A stretch of 64,000 nucleotides of DNA from an uncultured Lachnoclostridium sp. Its GTDB lineage: Bacteria > Bacillota > Clostridia > Lachnospirales > Lachnospiraceae. The notes below the pieces were generated by a model. The model did not search any database. It was not told the DNA's origin and was given only the letters and a program-made list of their open reading frames with translations. The stretch lies in NCBI GenBank assembly GCA_948330435.1, contig CAOJBY010000003.1, forward strand, positions 129,164 to 193,163. The letters run 5' to 3'. The stretch's first letter is position 1. Each line of letters starts with the position of its first letter. Positions 18,163-26,221 of this stretch are shown one piece after another. The translations under genes were made by a program, and so were the position numbers.

Positions 18163-19542
18163 ATGCAGATAAATTATTATATAAAGTGTTATATTTGCGG
18201 AAAAGTTAGTAATTTGAAATATCAAATGGGTTTTTCAAGGCGACATCCGATTCGATTTAAATGTCCATGTGGAGTGTCGCTTAGAGGAGAATTCAGTAAT
18301 AAAAATGGTATTAGTTTTGAAAATGGACAAATAATAAATAATGAGTTGAATGAACTCCCAGCGTTAATTGTTTATTCGTCAGGAGATTTCCTTACAGAAC
18401 CGCCTTTTGTTCCGATGGAAGCATCACAACTTTTGGGGCTAACCTCATTTATGAATGCAACGGAATACCTTAATTATGATGATTTTAGGAAAGAGTTTTC
18501 TTTTGTAGTTGAATACAGAGATAAATACCACCCAATTAATAGAGCAATTAATGAATTGTATTTTGCAAATAATGAATCTCTTTTGATTGAAACAATAAAG
18601 AAGAATTATAGTAATCCAGTTTACAATTTACAAACCAACAATAGTATTGATATATTTAGAGCAGTTGCCAAGATAAATCAATTTCAATTTTTAAATTCTA
18701 AAGAGTGTAATGCTGTTTTAAAAATAACATCGCTTTTTAAAAAGGCTATTATAGAAAAGCGATCGGAATTAGAGCGATATCTTTCTTACTTAAATACATT
18801 AAATCGTTTAGAAGAGTGGAAAAAACGAATATATAAATTGTGCGATTTGGTCTATGAGAAAATAGATTTATTAATACCAATTATTAGTGTTGATTTTTAT
18901 AAGGGTAATAAAGGGGAGATGTTAGATGGAAGATTTGCAATAACAACAACGTCTTTTGAGGATATTAAACAACTATATGTTGATTTGTATGAGCTTATAG
19001 CAGATGTTCTTGTACTATTAGTTGGCTTTGATAATGTATTAGAACGTGGTGATTATGAAAAAATTAAGCCGGTTGAGGGATTAAGGGTTAATTCTTTATC
19101 CAATATGGTGAGTATGAGAAATAAAGGCAACATAATAAAATTTCTTGATAATGGCGGTATAGCAAGTGATTTGGTTTGTAAATGTTTGAGTGCAGATACA
19201 AGGAATAGTATTGGCCATTATGACTATGATTCGGAGGAAATAGCGAATAGTCTGGGACAAAAAATAAGATTCTATAATGTAAACAATAAAGAAGAGTTCG
19301 AAGAAAAAACACTTGCACAGATTTGTTATGATATTTGGCAGATGTATAATTGTATGGGAATATTTAGTGAGTTGATATATCGGTTACAAATGTATAATAA
19401 AAAATTAGAAGGACAGTATCCCTCAGAGTGCAATGATTTGTATAAAACAATAATTGGATATGGCAAAAAGAAAATATATCCAAATGATAAATGTCCGTGT
19501 GGAAGTGGATTGAAGTATAAAAAATGTTGTGGGAAAAACTAA
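18163..19542 (+). CDS. SEC-C motif protein with N-terminal zinc finger
   Basis: This 459-residue protein ends in a canonical SEC-C zinc-binding motif (CPCGSGLKYKKCCGKN). Its N terminus carries two further Cys pairs (CYICGK and CPCG) that could bind another zinc. The middle is helical with no recognised catalytic motif; it contains SMRNKGNIIKFLDN and ADTRNSIGHYDYD, which recall all-helical HEPN/abortive-infection type domains, but the match is only suggestive. AAGGAGG lies 8 bases before the start. It shares the AT-rich composition of the upstream NTPase and is probably co-transcribed and functionally paired with it. Confidence 0.65.
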   Translation: MQINYYIKCYICGKVSNLKYQMGFSRRHPIRFKCPCGVSLRGEFSNKNGISFENGQIINNELNELPALIVYSSGDFLTEPPFVPMEASQLLGLTSFMNATEYLNYDDFRKEFSFVVEYRDKYHPINRAINELYFANNESLLIETIKKNYSNPVYNLQTNNSIDIFRAVAKINQFQFLNSKECNAVLKITSLFKKAIIEKRSELERYLSYLNTLNRLEEWKKRIYKLCDLVYEKIDLLIPIISVDFYKGNKGEMLDGRFAITTTSFEDIKQLYVDLYELIADVLVLLVGFDNVLERGDYEKIKPVEGLRVNSLSNMVSMRNKGNIIKFLDNGGIASDLVCKCLSADTRNSIGHYDYDSEEIANSLGQKIRFYNVNNKEEFEEKTLAQICYDIWQMYNCMGIFSELIYRLQMYNKKLEGQYPSECNDLYKTIIGYGKKKIYPNDKCPCGSGLKYKKCCGKN

Positions 19543-19603
19543 ATTATTCAATTGTAAATAAGAGTACCTATTTGATATGATATTTAAAATATAACTATTA
19601 CAT

Positions 19604-19637
19604 AAGCCGAGGAGCCGAAAGCCCCGGCTTTTCTTTT
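19604..19637 (+). terminator. Rho-independent terminator
   Basis: AAGCCG-A-GG pairs with CC-C-CGGCTT around a short loop and is followed by TTTTCTTTT. It closes the AT-rich cassette. Confidence 0.75.
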
Positions 19638-19663
19638 GCTTAAAATTAACGGAGGGCACCCAT

Positions 19664-19696
19664 ATGAGAATCATTCAGCGTGGAATACCACCATAA
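19664..19696 (+). pseudogene. Ten-residue ORF, possible gene remnant
   Basis: The ORF MRIIQRGIPP has GGAGGG about 8 bases upstream. Its start resembles small conserved proteins of Firmicutes elements that begin with a KIIxRGxPPE-type sequence and continue for about 60 residues. Here a stop follows at once. It may be the 5' stump of such a gene left after the cassette was inserted. The similarity is from memory and weak. Confidence 0.3.
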
Positions 19697-19742
19697 AAAG
19701 AGAAATTAGAAAACCCATAAAACAGAATGAAACACAGCGATT

Positions 19743-19771
19743 AAGCCAAGGAGCACTCCCTGGCTTTTTTG
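19743..19771 (+). terminator. Rho-independent terminator
   Basis: AAGCCA-A-GGAG pairs with CTCC-C-TGGCTT, followed by six T. It is a second terminator within 140 bp. The stretch between it and the next gene contains only the ribosome binding site. Confidence 0.75.
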
Positions 19772-19858
19772 TTTGCACAGTTCCATACAGAGAAAGTAAA
19801 TTACAAAATCAGCACAAGGAACCTGCGGCAGACAGGGGAAAAGGAGGAAACAATCAAA

Positions 19859-20866
19859 ATGATGGACTACGAAACTTTCAAAGAAGTGGCAAGGGAGCAG
19901 CTTATAAATTATATGCCAAGCGAATTTGAGGGCTGCACGGCAGAAATCTACCCGGTATTAAAAGTGAATCAAGAGCTGGATGCCTTGGAGCTGTTTGTTC
20001 CTATGAAAGAGGGCAGACAGCGGACGAACGTAAAGCCCAGAATCTATCTGAACTATATGTACCAGGATTACAAGAAAAGCGGAGACTTAAAGGAAACCCT
20101 GCAGGCGGCGGCACTGGAGCTTAAGGATGCCTACGAAGATGATATCATGAAAAACGGGCACGGCCTTTTGGAAAACGCAAAAGAAAAACTGGTGGTACAG
20201 CTTATCAACACGGAGCAAAACAAGGAACTGTTAAAGACCCTCCCCCACAGGCCCTTTCAGGATCTTTCCATCGTGTACCGTCTTGTGGCAGAGATACTCC
20301 CTGGGGAAATCCGGTCATCCCTCGTGAATAAAAATCTGGCAAAGCAACTGGGAATGGAAGAAAGCGATCTGTATGAAGCGGCCATCCACAACACAAAACG
20401 GTTATTTCCGCCGGTAACAAAAAGCATGAATCAAGTGCTCTGGGATATGGTAGGGGACTTTATGCCGACTGAGGTTATGAGTATGGAGGTGGAAGAAGAT
20501 GCTGTGGGGAACCTGATGTATGTAATCAGCAATGAACAGCAGATAAACGGGGCGGTGTCCATACTGTATGAGGACGAACTGCATGAGCTTTCGGAAAAGC
20601 TGGGAGCTGACTTATATCTTATGCCCTCATCCATAAACGAAGTGATTGCCGTATCCGCCGATTTTGGGGATCCGAATGAGCTGGCACAGATGGTTATGGA
20701 CATTAACATGTCAGCAGTGCTTGTGGATGAAAGACTGTCCAATCAGGTATACCACTATGACAAGGAACTGCGGGAAATCACCCTTGCCACGGACACGCCC
20801 AACAAGAGACTGGATCAGATTGTGGCAGAGCCGCCCCTTGCTTACGGGACAAAGCAGTCCAGATAG
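19859..20866 (+). CDS. DUF5688-family protein
   Basis: This 335-residue soluble protein has an N-terminal helix (MMDYETFKEVAREQLINYMP) and segments such as ALELFVPMKEGRQRTNVKPRIYLNYMY and VSILYEDELHELSEKLGADLYLMPSSINEVI that match the DUF5688 family, common in clostridial mobile elements. Its function is unknown. It shows no membrane segments and no catalytic motif that I can identify. The start is the first of two adjacent ATGs, with AAGGAGG (19841-19847) upstream. It opens the run of conserved element genes (RadC, Toprim, oriT). Confidence 0.7.
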   Translation: MMDYETFKEVAREQLINYMPSEFEGCTAEIYPVLKVNQELDALELFVPMKEGRQRTNVKPRIYLNYMYQDYKKSGDLKETLQAAALELKDAYEDDIMKNGHGLLENAKEKLVVQLINTEQNKELLKTLPHRPFQDLSIVYRLVAEILPGEIRSSLVNKNLAKQLGMEESDLYEAAIHNTKRLFPPVTKSMNQVLWDMVGDFMPTEVMSMEVEEDAVGNLMYVISNEQQINGAVSILYEDELHELSEKLGADLYLMPSSINEVIAVSADFGDPNELAQMVMDINMSAVLVDERLSNQVYHYDKELREITLATDTPNKRLDQIVAEPPLAYGTKQSR

Positions 20867-20873
20867 GAAAGAA

Positions 20874-21008
20874 ATGAAAGAAGAAATCAGAGAGGTTACA
20901 ATGGAAGAACTTTTCGCATTCATAAAGGCTCAGACGGGGGATTTTCTAATCCGTGTGGAGCCGGAAAAGGAGGAAAGCCTTGGAGATCAGGGAGTCGTTT
21001 CAGCTTGA
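20874..21008 (+). CDS. Small acidic protein, 44 residues
   Basis: The ORF MKEEIREVTMEELFAFIKAQ and onward begins 7 bases after the DUF5688 stop, with AGGAAAG as a weak ribosome binding site. It overlaps the start of radC by 29 bases in another frame, and its coding sequence contains the radC ribosome binding site. The pattern (amphipathic helix, then a FLIRVE strand) looks like a real small protein of the element. Function unknown. Confidence 0.5.
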   Translation: MKEEIREVTMEELFAFIKAQTGDFLIRVEPEKEESLGDQGVVSA

Positions 21009-21522
21009 CGTGGTATCCGTGCGGCTTGTGAGAGATGCTCCCTTGTTTTCAGACAGAAAGATTTGCCGTCCGGAGGATGCAGTCGCAGTGGTGGGAGAGG
21101 TTCTTGGAGAAATGGATCGGGAGGTGTTATGTGTGCTCAACCTGAAAGAAGACGGAACCCCCATTAACTGCAATTTCGCAAGCATAGGGGCAATTAATAA
21201 AGCAATCGCAGAACCCAGAGAATTGTTTAAAAGTGCCATTCTCTCCAATGCGGCAAATATGATACTGGTTCACAACCATCCAAGCGGAAATGTCATGCCG
21301 TCAAAGGAAGACACCATGCTGACGGACCGCATCTTAAAGCTGACAGATTTACTGGGAATACCGCTGTTGGATCACGTCATCGTAGGAGGAAACAACAGAC
21401 GTTATTTCAGCTTTCACGAGAAAAAAATGATGGAACGGCCCAAGATCTCCGTGATTCAGAATTATGAACAGCTTGAATTTAAAAACCAGGCATTGGCCGC
21501 AGAACCCAAAAGAGGAAGATAA
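20980..21522 (+). CDS. radC: RadC-like JAB/MPN-domain protein
   Basis: This 180-residue protein has the JAMM metal motif HNHPSG at residues 98-103, followed by an Asp-containing segment (SKEDTMLTDRI) and DHVIVGGNNRRYFSF, as in RadC proteins. Mobile-element RadC proteins are widespread but their activity is not established; claims of a role in DNA repair are disputed. The likely start is TTG 20980, because AAAAGGAGG at 20965-20973 lies just upstream and the upstream GTG at 20953 has no such signal. It is 2 bp before the Toprim gene. Confidence 0.88.
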   Translation: MEIRESFQLDVVSVRLVRDAPLFSDRKICRPEDAVAVVGEVLGEMDREVLCVLNLKEDGTPINCNFASIGAINKAIAEPRELFKSAILSNAANMILVHNHPSGNVMPSKEDTMLTDRILKLTDLLGIPLLDHVIVGGNNRRYFSFHEKKMMERPKISVIQNYEQLEFKNQALAAEPKRGR

Positions 21523-21524
21523 TC

Positions 21525-22496
21525 ATGGATAGAAAAAACAGCTTTACCCAGGAAGAGCTTGCTATAGCAAAGAGCGTGGATCTGACGGCCGTCGCATCCG
21601 GCCTTGGTTACACGGTAAAAAGGATTGGAAATTACCACACCCTAAAAGAGATGGATTCCATCCGCATCTACAACCGTAAGACCTGGTTCCGGTGGTCCAA
21701 GGAGTATGACAGGGGAGAGAACGGCGGATCGCAGATAGACTTTCTGCGAGTTTTCGCAGGAATGGAAGTGAAAGAAGCCGTTTTCTGGCTCCTGGATTTT
21801 GTGGGATATCAAAGGACGGATGACTGGCGAGCAAAAAATCCGATCCCGGAGGTACAAAAAGAAGAAAAGAAAAAGCCCTTTATACTGCCGGAGCCGTCCG
21901 GGAACAACGACGGTCTCTACCTGTATCTTAAAGAAGAAAGGGGGCTATCCGGGGAAGTCATCCATTACTTTTTAAAGGCCGACCTCATCTATGAGGAAAA
22001 GCGTTATCAAAACATTGTTTTTAAGGGCAGGGACAAGGCCGGAGTCACACGTTTTGCAAGCATGCGTGGCATACGGGATACAAACGGAAAGGGCTTTAAA
22101 TGCGACGTGGCGGGGAATGACAAACGCTATGGCTTCAACGTCCAGAATGACAACAGCAGGGAGCTTTTGGTCTTTGAGGGGGCCATAGACTTAATGAGCT
22201 ATATGGACATCTACGACGACTTTCACACCAACAAGCTTGCCCTTGGGATGCTGGCGGACGCTCCCCTGGAGACGTTTTTAAAAGAGCATCCACAGATCCG
22301 GAGCATCAAATTCTGCCTTGACAATGATGGGCCTGGCAGAGCCGCAGCGGAAAAGCTGATGCAGAAATACGATGAAGCAGGCTACGAGGTGGAGGATTGT
22401 CCGCCGCCAAAGGGCTGTAAGGATTACAACCTGTTTCTGCAGAAGATAAAAGAGCTAAGCGGCCAGATCGGAAAGGAGAAGAGAGCCGTGCGTTGA
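21525..22496 (+). CDS. DUF3991/Toprim-domain protein (primase-like)
   Basis: This 323-residue protein has an N-terminal DUF3991-like region (KSVDLTAVASGLGYTVKRIG, then RWSKEYDRGENGGSQIDFL) and a Toprim fold: the acidic VFEGAIDLMSY and the later FCLDNDGPGRAAAEKLMQKY carry the Glu and Asp-x-Asp of Toprim. It lacks a primase zinc finger, so it may be a partial primase or a nuclease-like factor. Such proteins lie close to oriT in Tn1549-like elements and may serve replication of the transferred strand. It ends just before the oriT-like region. Confidence 0.8.
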   Translation: MDRKNSFTQEELAIAKSVDLTAVASGLGYTVKRIGNYHTLKEMDSIRIYNRKTWFRWSKEYDRGENGGSQIDFLRVFAGMEVKEAVFWLLDFVGYQRTDDWRAKNPIPEVQKEEKKKPFILPEPSGNNDGLYLYLKEERGLSGEVIHYFLKADLIYEEKRYQNIVFKGRDKAGVTRFASMRGIRDTNGKGFKCDVAGNDKRYGFNVQNDNSRELLVFEGAIDLMSYMDIYDDFHTNKLALGMLADAPLETFLKEHPQIRSIKFCLDNDGPGRAAAEKLMQKYDEAGYEVEDCPPPKGCKDYNLFLQKIKELSGQIGKEKRAVR

Positions 22497-22517
22497 AAAA
22501 TGTGGGAGCAGTAAAAG

Positions 22518-22676
22518 TCAACTGAAAAAGTCAACTTAAGCTTCTCGATTTCAACTTAGCAGGAAATTTCTGGAAGAGGATGGAAGCGGACATGGACTGA
22601 AAAAGTAAGTTGAATTTTGGAAAATCAGTTGAAAAAGTCAACTGAAATTCCTGTTTTCAACTTAAAATATCAACTT
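22518..22676. repeat. TCAACTK iterons
   Basis: At least seven copies of TCAACTT or TCAACTG occur in both orientations over 160 bp. They include the perfect palindrome TCAGTTGA-AAAAG-TCAACTGA (22625-22645) and its close relative at 22518-22537. They lie between the Toprim gene and the oriT-like hairpins. Binding by a relaxosome or replication protein is likely but not shown. Confidence 0.65.
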
Positions 22677-22698
22677 ATCGTATAGGATAAACGGGGTT

Positions 22699-22770
22699 TT
22701 AGGGGTGTTCCCCTAACCAGAGGCACTTGTATTACAAAGTGCGTATCTGGCAAATTCCCGTTGGGAATTT
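22699..22770. other. Putative origin of transfer (oriT)
   Basis: Three hairpins lie in tandem: TTAGGGG-TGTT-CCCCTAA (22699-22716), CCAGA..TCTGG enclosing GCACTT..AAGTGC (22717-22750), and AAATTCCC-GTT-GGGAATTT (22752-22770). The AAGTGCG at the end of the second hairpin resembles the core of IncP/IncQ-type nick regions, which fits the MOBP relaxase encoded 2 kb downstream. The exact nick site is not determined. Confidence 0.55.
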
Positions 22771-22771
22771 T

Positions 22772-22811
22772 AAAAGAGCCGATGCCGGGAAAGGGAATCG
22801 GAGCTTTTTTT
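22772..22811 (+). terminator. Weak terminator after oriT
   Basis: AAAAG and CCGAT pair with ATCGG and CTTTT around a purine mismatch, followed by seven T. It would stop read-through from the Toprim operon into the mobilisation genes. Confidence 0.5.
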
Positions 22812-22877
22812 ATACACAAAACCGGAGAAAGGAGGTGGAGTTCCTGGCCAGGGAAAAGATATCTGACTCCCTTTTGC

Positions 22878-23780
22878 ATGGATTTAGAGCAAAAAGCAAT
22901 CGAACGGGTAAGAACGGCATCCGAGATGTCGCTTGCCCTTTACGGAAGTCCTCTCGTCGTGACGGACAGCGGAGGAAAGGACAGTGCCATATGCAGGGAG
23001 ATCGTAAGGAGGGCAGGCATCCCCTATGAGGTACAGCACAACCTTACCACAGCGGACGCACCCCAGACCATTTACTATCTAAGGGAGAATTTCAAACGTC
23101 TGGAGCAAAGCGGCATTCCCTGTCAAATTAATTATCCTTTTTACAAAGGAGAGCGAGCGACCATGTGGAAGCTCATTCCCATAAAGAAATTTCCACCCAC
23201 AAGGATACAGCGGTATTGCTGTCAGATTTTAAAGGAGGGCGGCGGAGAGGGGCGGTTTATCATCACGGGCGTCCGCTGGGATGAGAGCGTAAAACGCAAA
23301 AGCAACCGGGGAATCTTTGAAAACTTCACAAAGGATCCGGGCAAGAAATTGATCTTGAACAATGACAATGACGAGAGACGGCTTCTTTTTGAGAACTGCT
23401 CCTTAAAGGGAAAACGGATCTGCAACCCTATTGTGGACTGGAAAGACCGGGACGTGTGGGAGTATATCGAGAGTGAAAGGCTACCCGTCAATCCCCTCTA
23501 TGAGATGGGCTTCTTTCGTGTGGGATGCATCGGATGCCCCATGGCCGGGAAAATCCGGTGGAAAGAGTTTTCCCTGTTTCCCACCTACAAGCATGCGTAC
23601 ATCCGGGCATTTGACAGGATGCTGGACTGCATACATGCCGGCGGTTCAAAGACCAGATGGAAGACGGCGGAGGACGTGTTTCTCTGGTGGATGGAGGTGG
23701 AACAAGTGGAGGGGCAGTTAAAGCTTGAGGATTTTGAGGAATGGAGAAGTGAAAACGGTAAACAGATGGAATTGGAATAG
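22878..23780 (+). CDS. PAPS-reductase-like PP-loop protein
   Basis: This protein of about 300 residues has the PP-loop SGGKDS (31-36), then VQHNLTTADAPQTIYYLRENF, PTRIQRYCCQILKE and a C-terminal Cys pair in VGCIGCPMAG. These are marks of the phosphoadenosine phosphosulfate reductase superfamily. Element-borne members are usually not true sulfate reducers; related DndC-like enzymes use the fold for sulfur transfer to nucleic acid. Its reaction here is unknown. The start is uncertain: the ATG at 22878 fits where homologues begin (MDLEQKA) but lacks a ribosome binding site, while AAAGGAGG at 22828-22835 has no in-frame start close behind it. Confidence 0.75.
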   Translation: MDLEQKAIERVRTASEMSLALYGSPLVVTDSGGKDSAICREIVRRAGIPYEVQHNLTTADAPQTIYYLRENFKRLEQSGIPCQINYPFYKGERATMWKLIPIKKFPPTRIQRYCCQILKEGGGEGRFIITGVRWDESVKRKSNRGIFENFTKDPGKKLILNNDNDERRLLFENCSLKGKRICNPIVDWKDRDVWEYIESERLPVNPLYEMGFFRVGCIGCPMAGKIRWKEFSLFPTYKHAYIRAFDRMLDCIHAGGSKTRWKTAEDVFLWWMEVEQVEGQLKLEDFEEWRSENGKQMELE

Positions 23781-23792
23781 GAGGCAAGCCAT

Positions 23793-24377
23793 TTGAAAGA
23801 AACAGACAGGAAGAAAAACGCAGGAGGGCCAAAGCCTTTTCAAAACGGAAAGGCACTTGCTGAATTTTTAAAAGAAACATTTCCCATTACGGAACAAGAG
23901 GGAGAGACGTTGTTAGGCTGTGTTAAGGAACAGTCAATTTTATTAGGGCAAAAAGACGGGGAGTTGTACCGTGGAGAACAGGTTTCGGGGGAAGAGCAGG
24001 GCAAAATACACTGGGAGCTTGATGCCATAGAAGATGTGATCAATTCCGCCTGCGAGTACAATTTTGAAGCCATCTTACAGCTTACCCAGGATTTGATGGA
24101 CACCGAGGACAGGAAGACGTGCAATGGGATCAGTGCAAGGCTGAGCCGCTTTTGCACGGATGAAGTGATTCTGGATAACCTGTTTGACCGCACGAAATAC
24201 GGAAAGGAGATCGAGGAACTGGCCCGGACACTGGCGGAGGAATTTATCCGGGATATGGAATCCAAGGACGGGATTGACGGTGCAATCGAGAAAATGAAAG
24301 AAGCCATAGATGCAGGAAAGGATCCGCTTCCGGACGTCTCCCTGGCATTAAAACAAAATACAGAGAGGTCACGCTAG
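23793..24377 (+). CDS. Conserved element protein, unknown function
   Basis: This 194-residue acidic protein starts at TTG with AGGAGG upstream (23779-23784) and ends one base before mobC. No domain is recognised. It is mostly alpha-helical, with a middle segment around ALIDVINSACEYNFEAI-like sequence and an acidic C-terminal helix rich in Asp and Glu. Its position between the PP-loop gene and mobC in a tight operon suggests an accessory role in mobilisation or regulation. Confidence 0.55.
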   Translation: MKETDRKKNAGGPKPFQNGKALAEFLKETFPITEQEGETLLGCVKEQSILLGQKDGELYRGEQVSGEEQGKIHWELDAIEDVINSACEYNFEAILQLTQDLMDTEDRKTCNGISARLSRFCTDEVILDNLFDRTKYGKEIEELARTLAEEFIRDMESKDGIDGAIEKMKEAIDAGKDPLPDVSLALKQNTERSR

Positions 24378-24710
24378 ATGCCGGAGGGAAAGAAAGAGAT
24401 CATCAAGCCATTCCGCCTGACCCGAAAAGAAGCGGACAGATTGAAAGAGCAGGCACGGGAACGGGGGATGAAAGAATCGGAATACCTCCGCCTGCTCATC
24501 TCGCAGAAGCCCAAAGATTATCCAGAAATCCGCATCCTGTTAAAAGAGCTGATCGGGGAGGTCAGTGCCATTGGGAACAACGTGAACCAGATAGCAAGGA
24601 ACCATAATTCAAAGCTGTACCGCATGGAGGATCGGGAATTTTTACTTGCCTGCATGAAAAAGCTGAACCTGACGGTTCAGGCGGCGGTGGATAAAATAGG
24701 GGACTTGTAA
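24378..24710 (+). CDS. mobC: MobC-like relaxosome protein
   Basis: This 110-residue basic protein has an N-terminal ribbon-helix-helix-like start (KPFRLTRKEADRLKEQARER) and the family segment GNNVNQIARNHNS. MobC proteins help the relaxase open DNA at oriT. The gene starts directly after the preceding stop codon and is followed 29 bp later by the relaxase gene, the usual mobC-relaxase order. Confidence 0.85.
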   Translation: MPEGKKEIIKPFRLTRKEADRLKEQARERGMKESEYLRLLISQKPKDYPEIRILLKELIGEVSAIGNNVNQIARNHNSKLYRMEDREFLLACMKKLNLTVQAAVDKIGDL

Positions 24711-24739
24711 AAAGGCAGGGAGCAAAGGCGGCAGAAAAA

Positions 24740-26212
24740 ATGGCAATCAGCAAGATTCTCTATATCGGTGACTGCGGTGCAGGGTACGCAGGGAAGCATT
24801 TAAAGCAGGCCCTTGACTATATCACAGATCCGGACAAAACGGACAACGGGCGGTTTACAGGCTCCTTAAACTGCCAGAAGGAGCAGGCATACGAGCAGAT
24901 GCATCGGACCAAGGAGCAGTTTGGAAAGACCGACAAGCGGCAGGGATACCACCTTATTATTTCCTTTGCGGAGGGAGAGGTGGATGCGGACACGGCTTTT
25001 GAGGTGATTGGAAGATTTGCAGGGGAGTATCTGGGAAAGGATTATGAAGCCTTATATGCGGTGCATGACAACACGGTACATGTCCACGGCCATATTATTT
25101 TTAACAGCGTCAGCTTTAGAAACGGTCTGAAATACCGCTATAAAAAGGGAGACTGGGAAAAGGAGATACAGCCCATCACAAACCGGTTATGCAGGGAATA
25201 TGGCCTTTCAACCATTGAAATATCCGAGGATGGGGCGAAGAAATCGGAAAAGTACCAGGAGTGGGAGGACTTTCGGAATGGGAAATATATCTGGGCCGAC
25301 ATGATAAGGCGTGACATTGACGCATCCATCCTGCAGGCGGCAACCTATGAATCCTTTTTGTCCATACTGTCCGGCATGGGGTATGAGATAAAGAACGCAT
25401 ACCGGACGGAGGGAAAATACCTGGCTATCAAGCCCATGGGCATGAGCAGGTTTCGGCGTTTAAGGTCACTGGGGGGAAATTATACGGAGGAACGGATTCG
25501 GGAACGGATCCCACAGGAAACCCTTTCCTCCTATAGAAAACAAAAGGCCCTAAAGGAGACGGGGATTGTCTACTGTCGGGTGAAGCGTTGCAGAAAGGCA
25601 AAGCTGTCCGGCATCCGGAAACGCTACTTTGCAAGGCTTTACCGGGCAAAGCTTTTGAAAAAACGCCCGTACAGCAAGGCATGGCAGTACCGTGACGACA
25701 TCCGGAAGCTTAAGAAGCTTCAGGAAGAGTACCTGTTTCTTGTCCGCCATAATATCACCACAGAGGAAGACATCAGGCAGACCATTGCACGGATCGGGGA
25801 GAAAAAGAAAGAGACATCCAGGGAGAAAAGCCGGATATTCAAAGAGCGAGCCAGGATGAAGCCCCTGTTTGATGTTGCAACGGAAATGGAGGAGCTTAAG
25901 GACTGCGAAAGCTGTTTTAGACGTGGGGAAACGCTGTTTGAAAGGGAGCATGAACGTTACCTTTGGCTGTCCCAAAGGCTTCAAGCGGAGGGATACACGG
26001 CAGAGCAGGTGGCGGAGCTTAAGGAGCATTACCGGGGTGAGATTGCACGGATAAGGGAACGGGAAAAGGAAGCGGCAGGGGAAGAGAGGATTGCCGGACG
26101 TATTCTTGCGGAGCTTGCATCAGGCGAAATTAAGAAGCAGGAGCCGGAAAGGAGAGAGGAACAACAGACAGAAGAGAGAGAAAAGAGCAGAGAAAAAGAC
26201 AGAGGAAGATAA
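24740..26212 (+). CDS. MOBP-type relaxase
   Basis: This 490-residue protein has a relaxase domain in its first 230 residues. The metal-binding histidine triad is H114-x-H116-x-H118 in VHVHGHIIFNS, and GYHLIISFAEGEVDADTAFE lies before it. A candidate nucleophilic Tyr is Tyr27 in HLKQALDYITDPDKT near the N terminus. The C-terminal half is basic and coiled-coil (many KK, EER and RER runs), probably for contacts with the coupling protein. It should nick the oriT strand and pilot it into the recipient. Confidence 0.88.
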   Translation: MAISKILYIGDCGAGYAGKHLKQALDYITDPDKTDNGRFTGSLNCQKEQAYEQMHRTKEQFGKTDKRQGYHLIISFAEGEVDADTAFEVIGRFAGEYLGKDYEALYAVHDNTVHVHGHIIFNSVSFRNGLKYRYKKGDWEKEIQPITNRLCREYGLSTIEISEDGAKKSEKYQEWEDFRNGKYIWADMIRRDIDASILQAATYESFLSILSGMGYEIKNAYRTEGKYLAIKPMGMSRFRRLRSLGGNYTEERIRERIPQETLSSYRKQKALKETGIVYCRVKRCRKAKLSGIRKRYFARLYRAKLLKKRPYSKAWQYRDDIRKLKKLQEEYLFLVRHNITTEEDIRQTIARIGEKKKETSREKSRIFKERARMKPLFDVATEMEELKDCESCFRRGETLFEREHERYLWLSQRLQAEGYTAEQVAELKEHYRGEIARIREREKEAAGEERIAGRILAELASGEIKKQEPERREEQQTEEREKSREKDRGR

Positions 26213-26221
26213 GGAGGTATT

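Noticed and set aside
19636..19929. 97-codon open frame before the DUF5688 gene
   Set aside because: It reads through two terminators and the next gene's ribosome binding site; composition is not protein-like.
22518..22676. CRISPR array
   Set aside because: The TCAACTK repeats are too short, occur in both orientations and at uneven spacing, and no cas genes are present.
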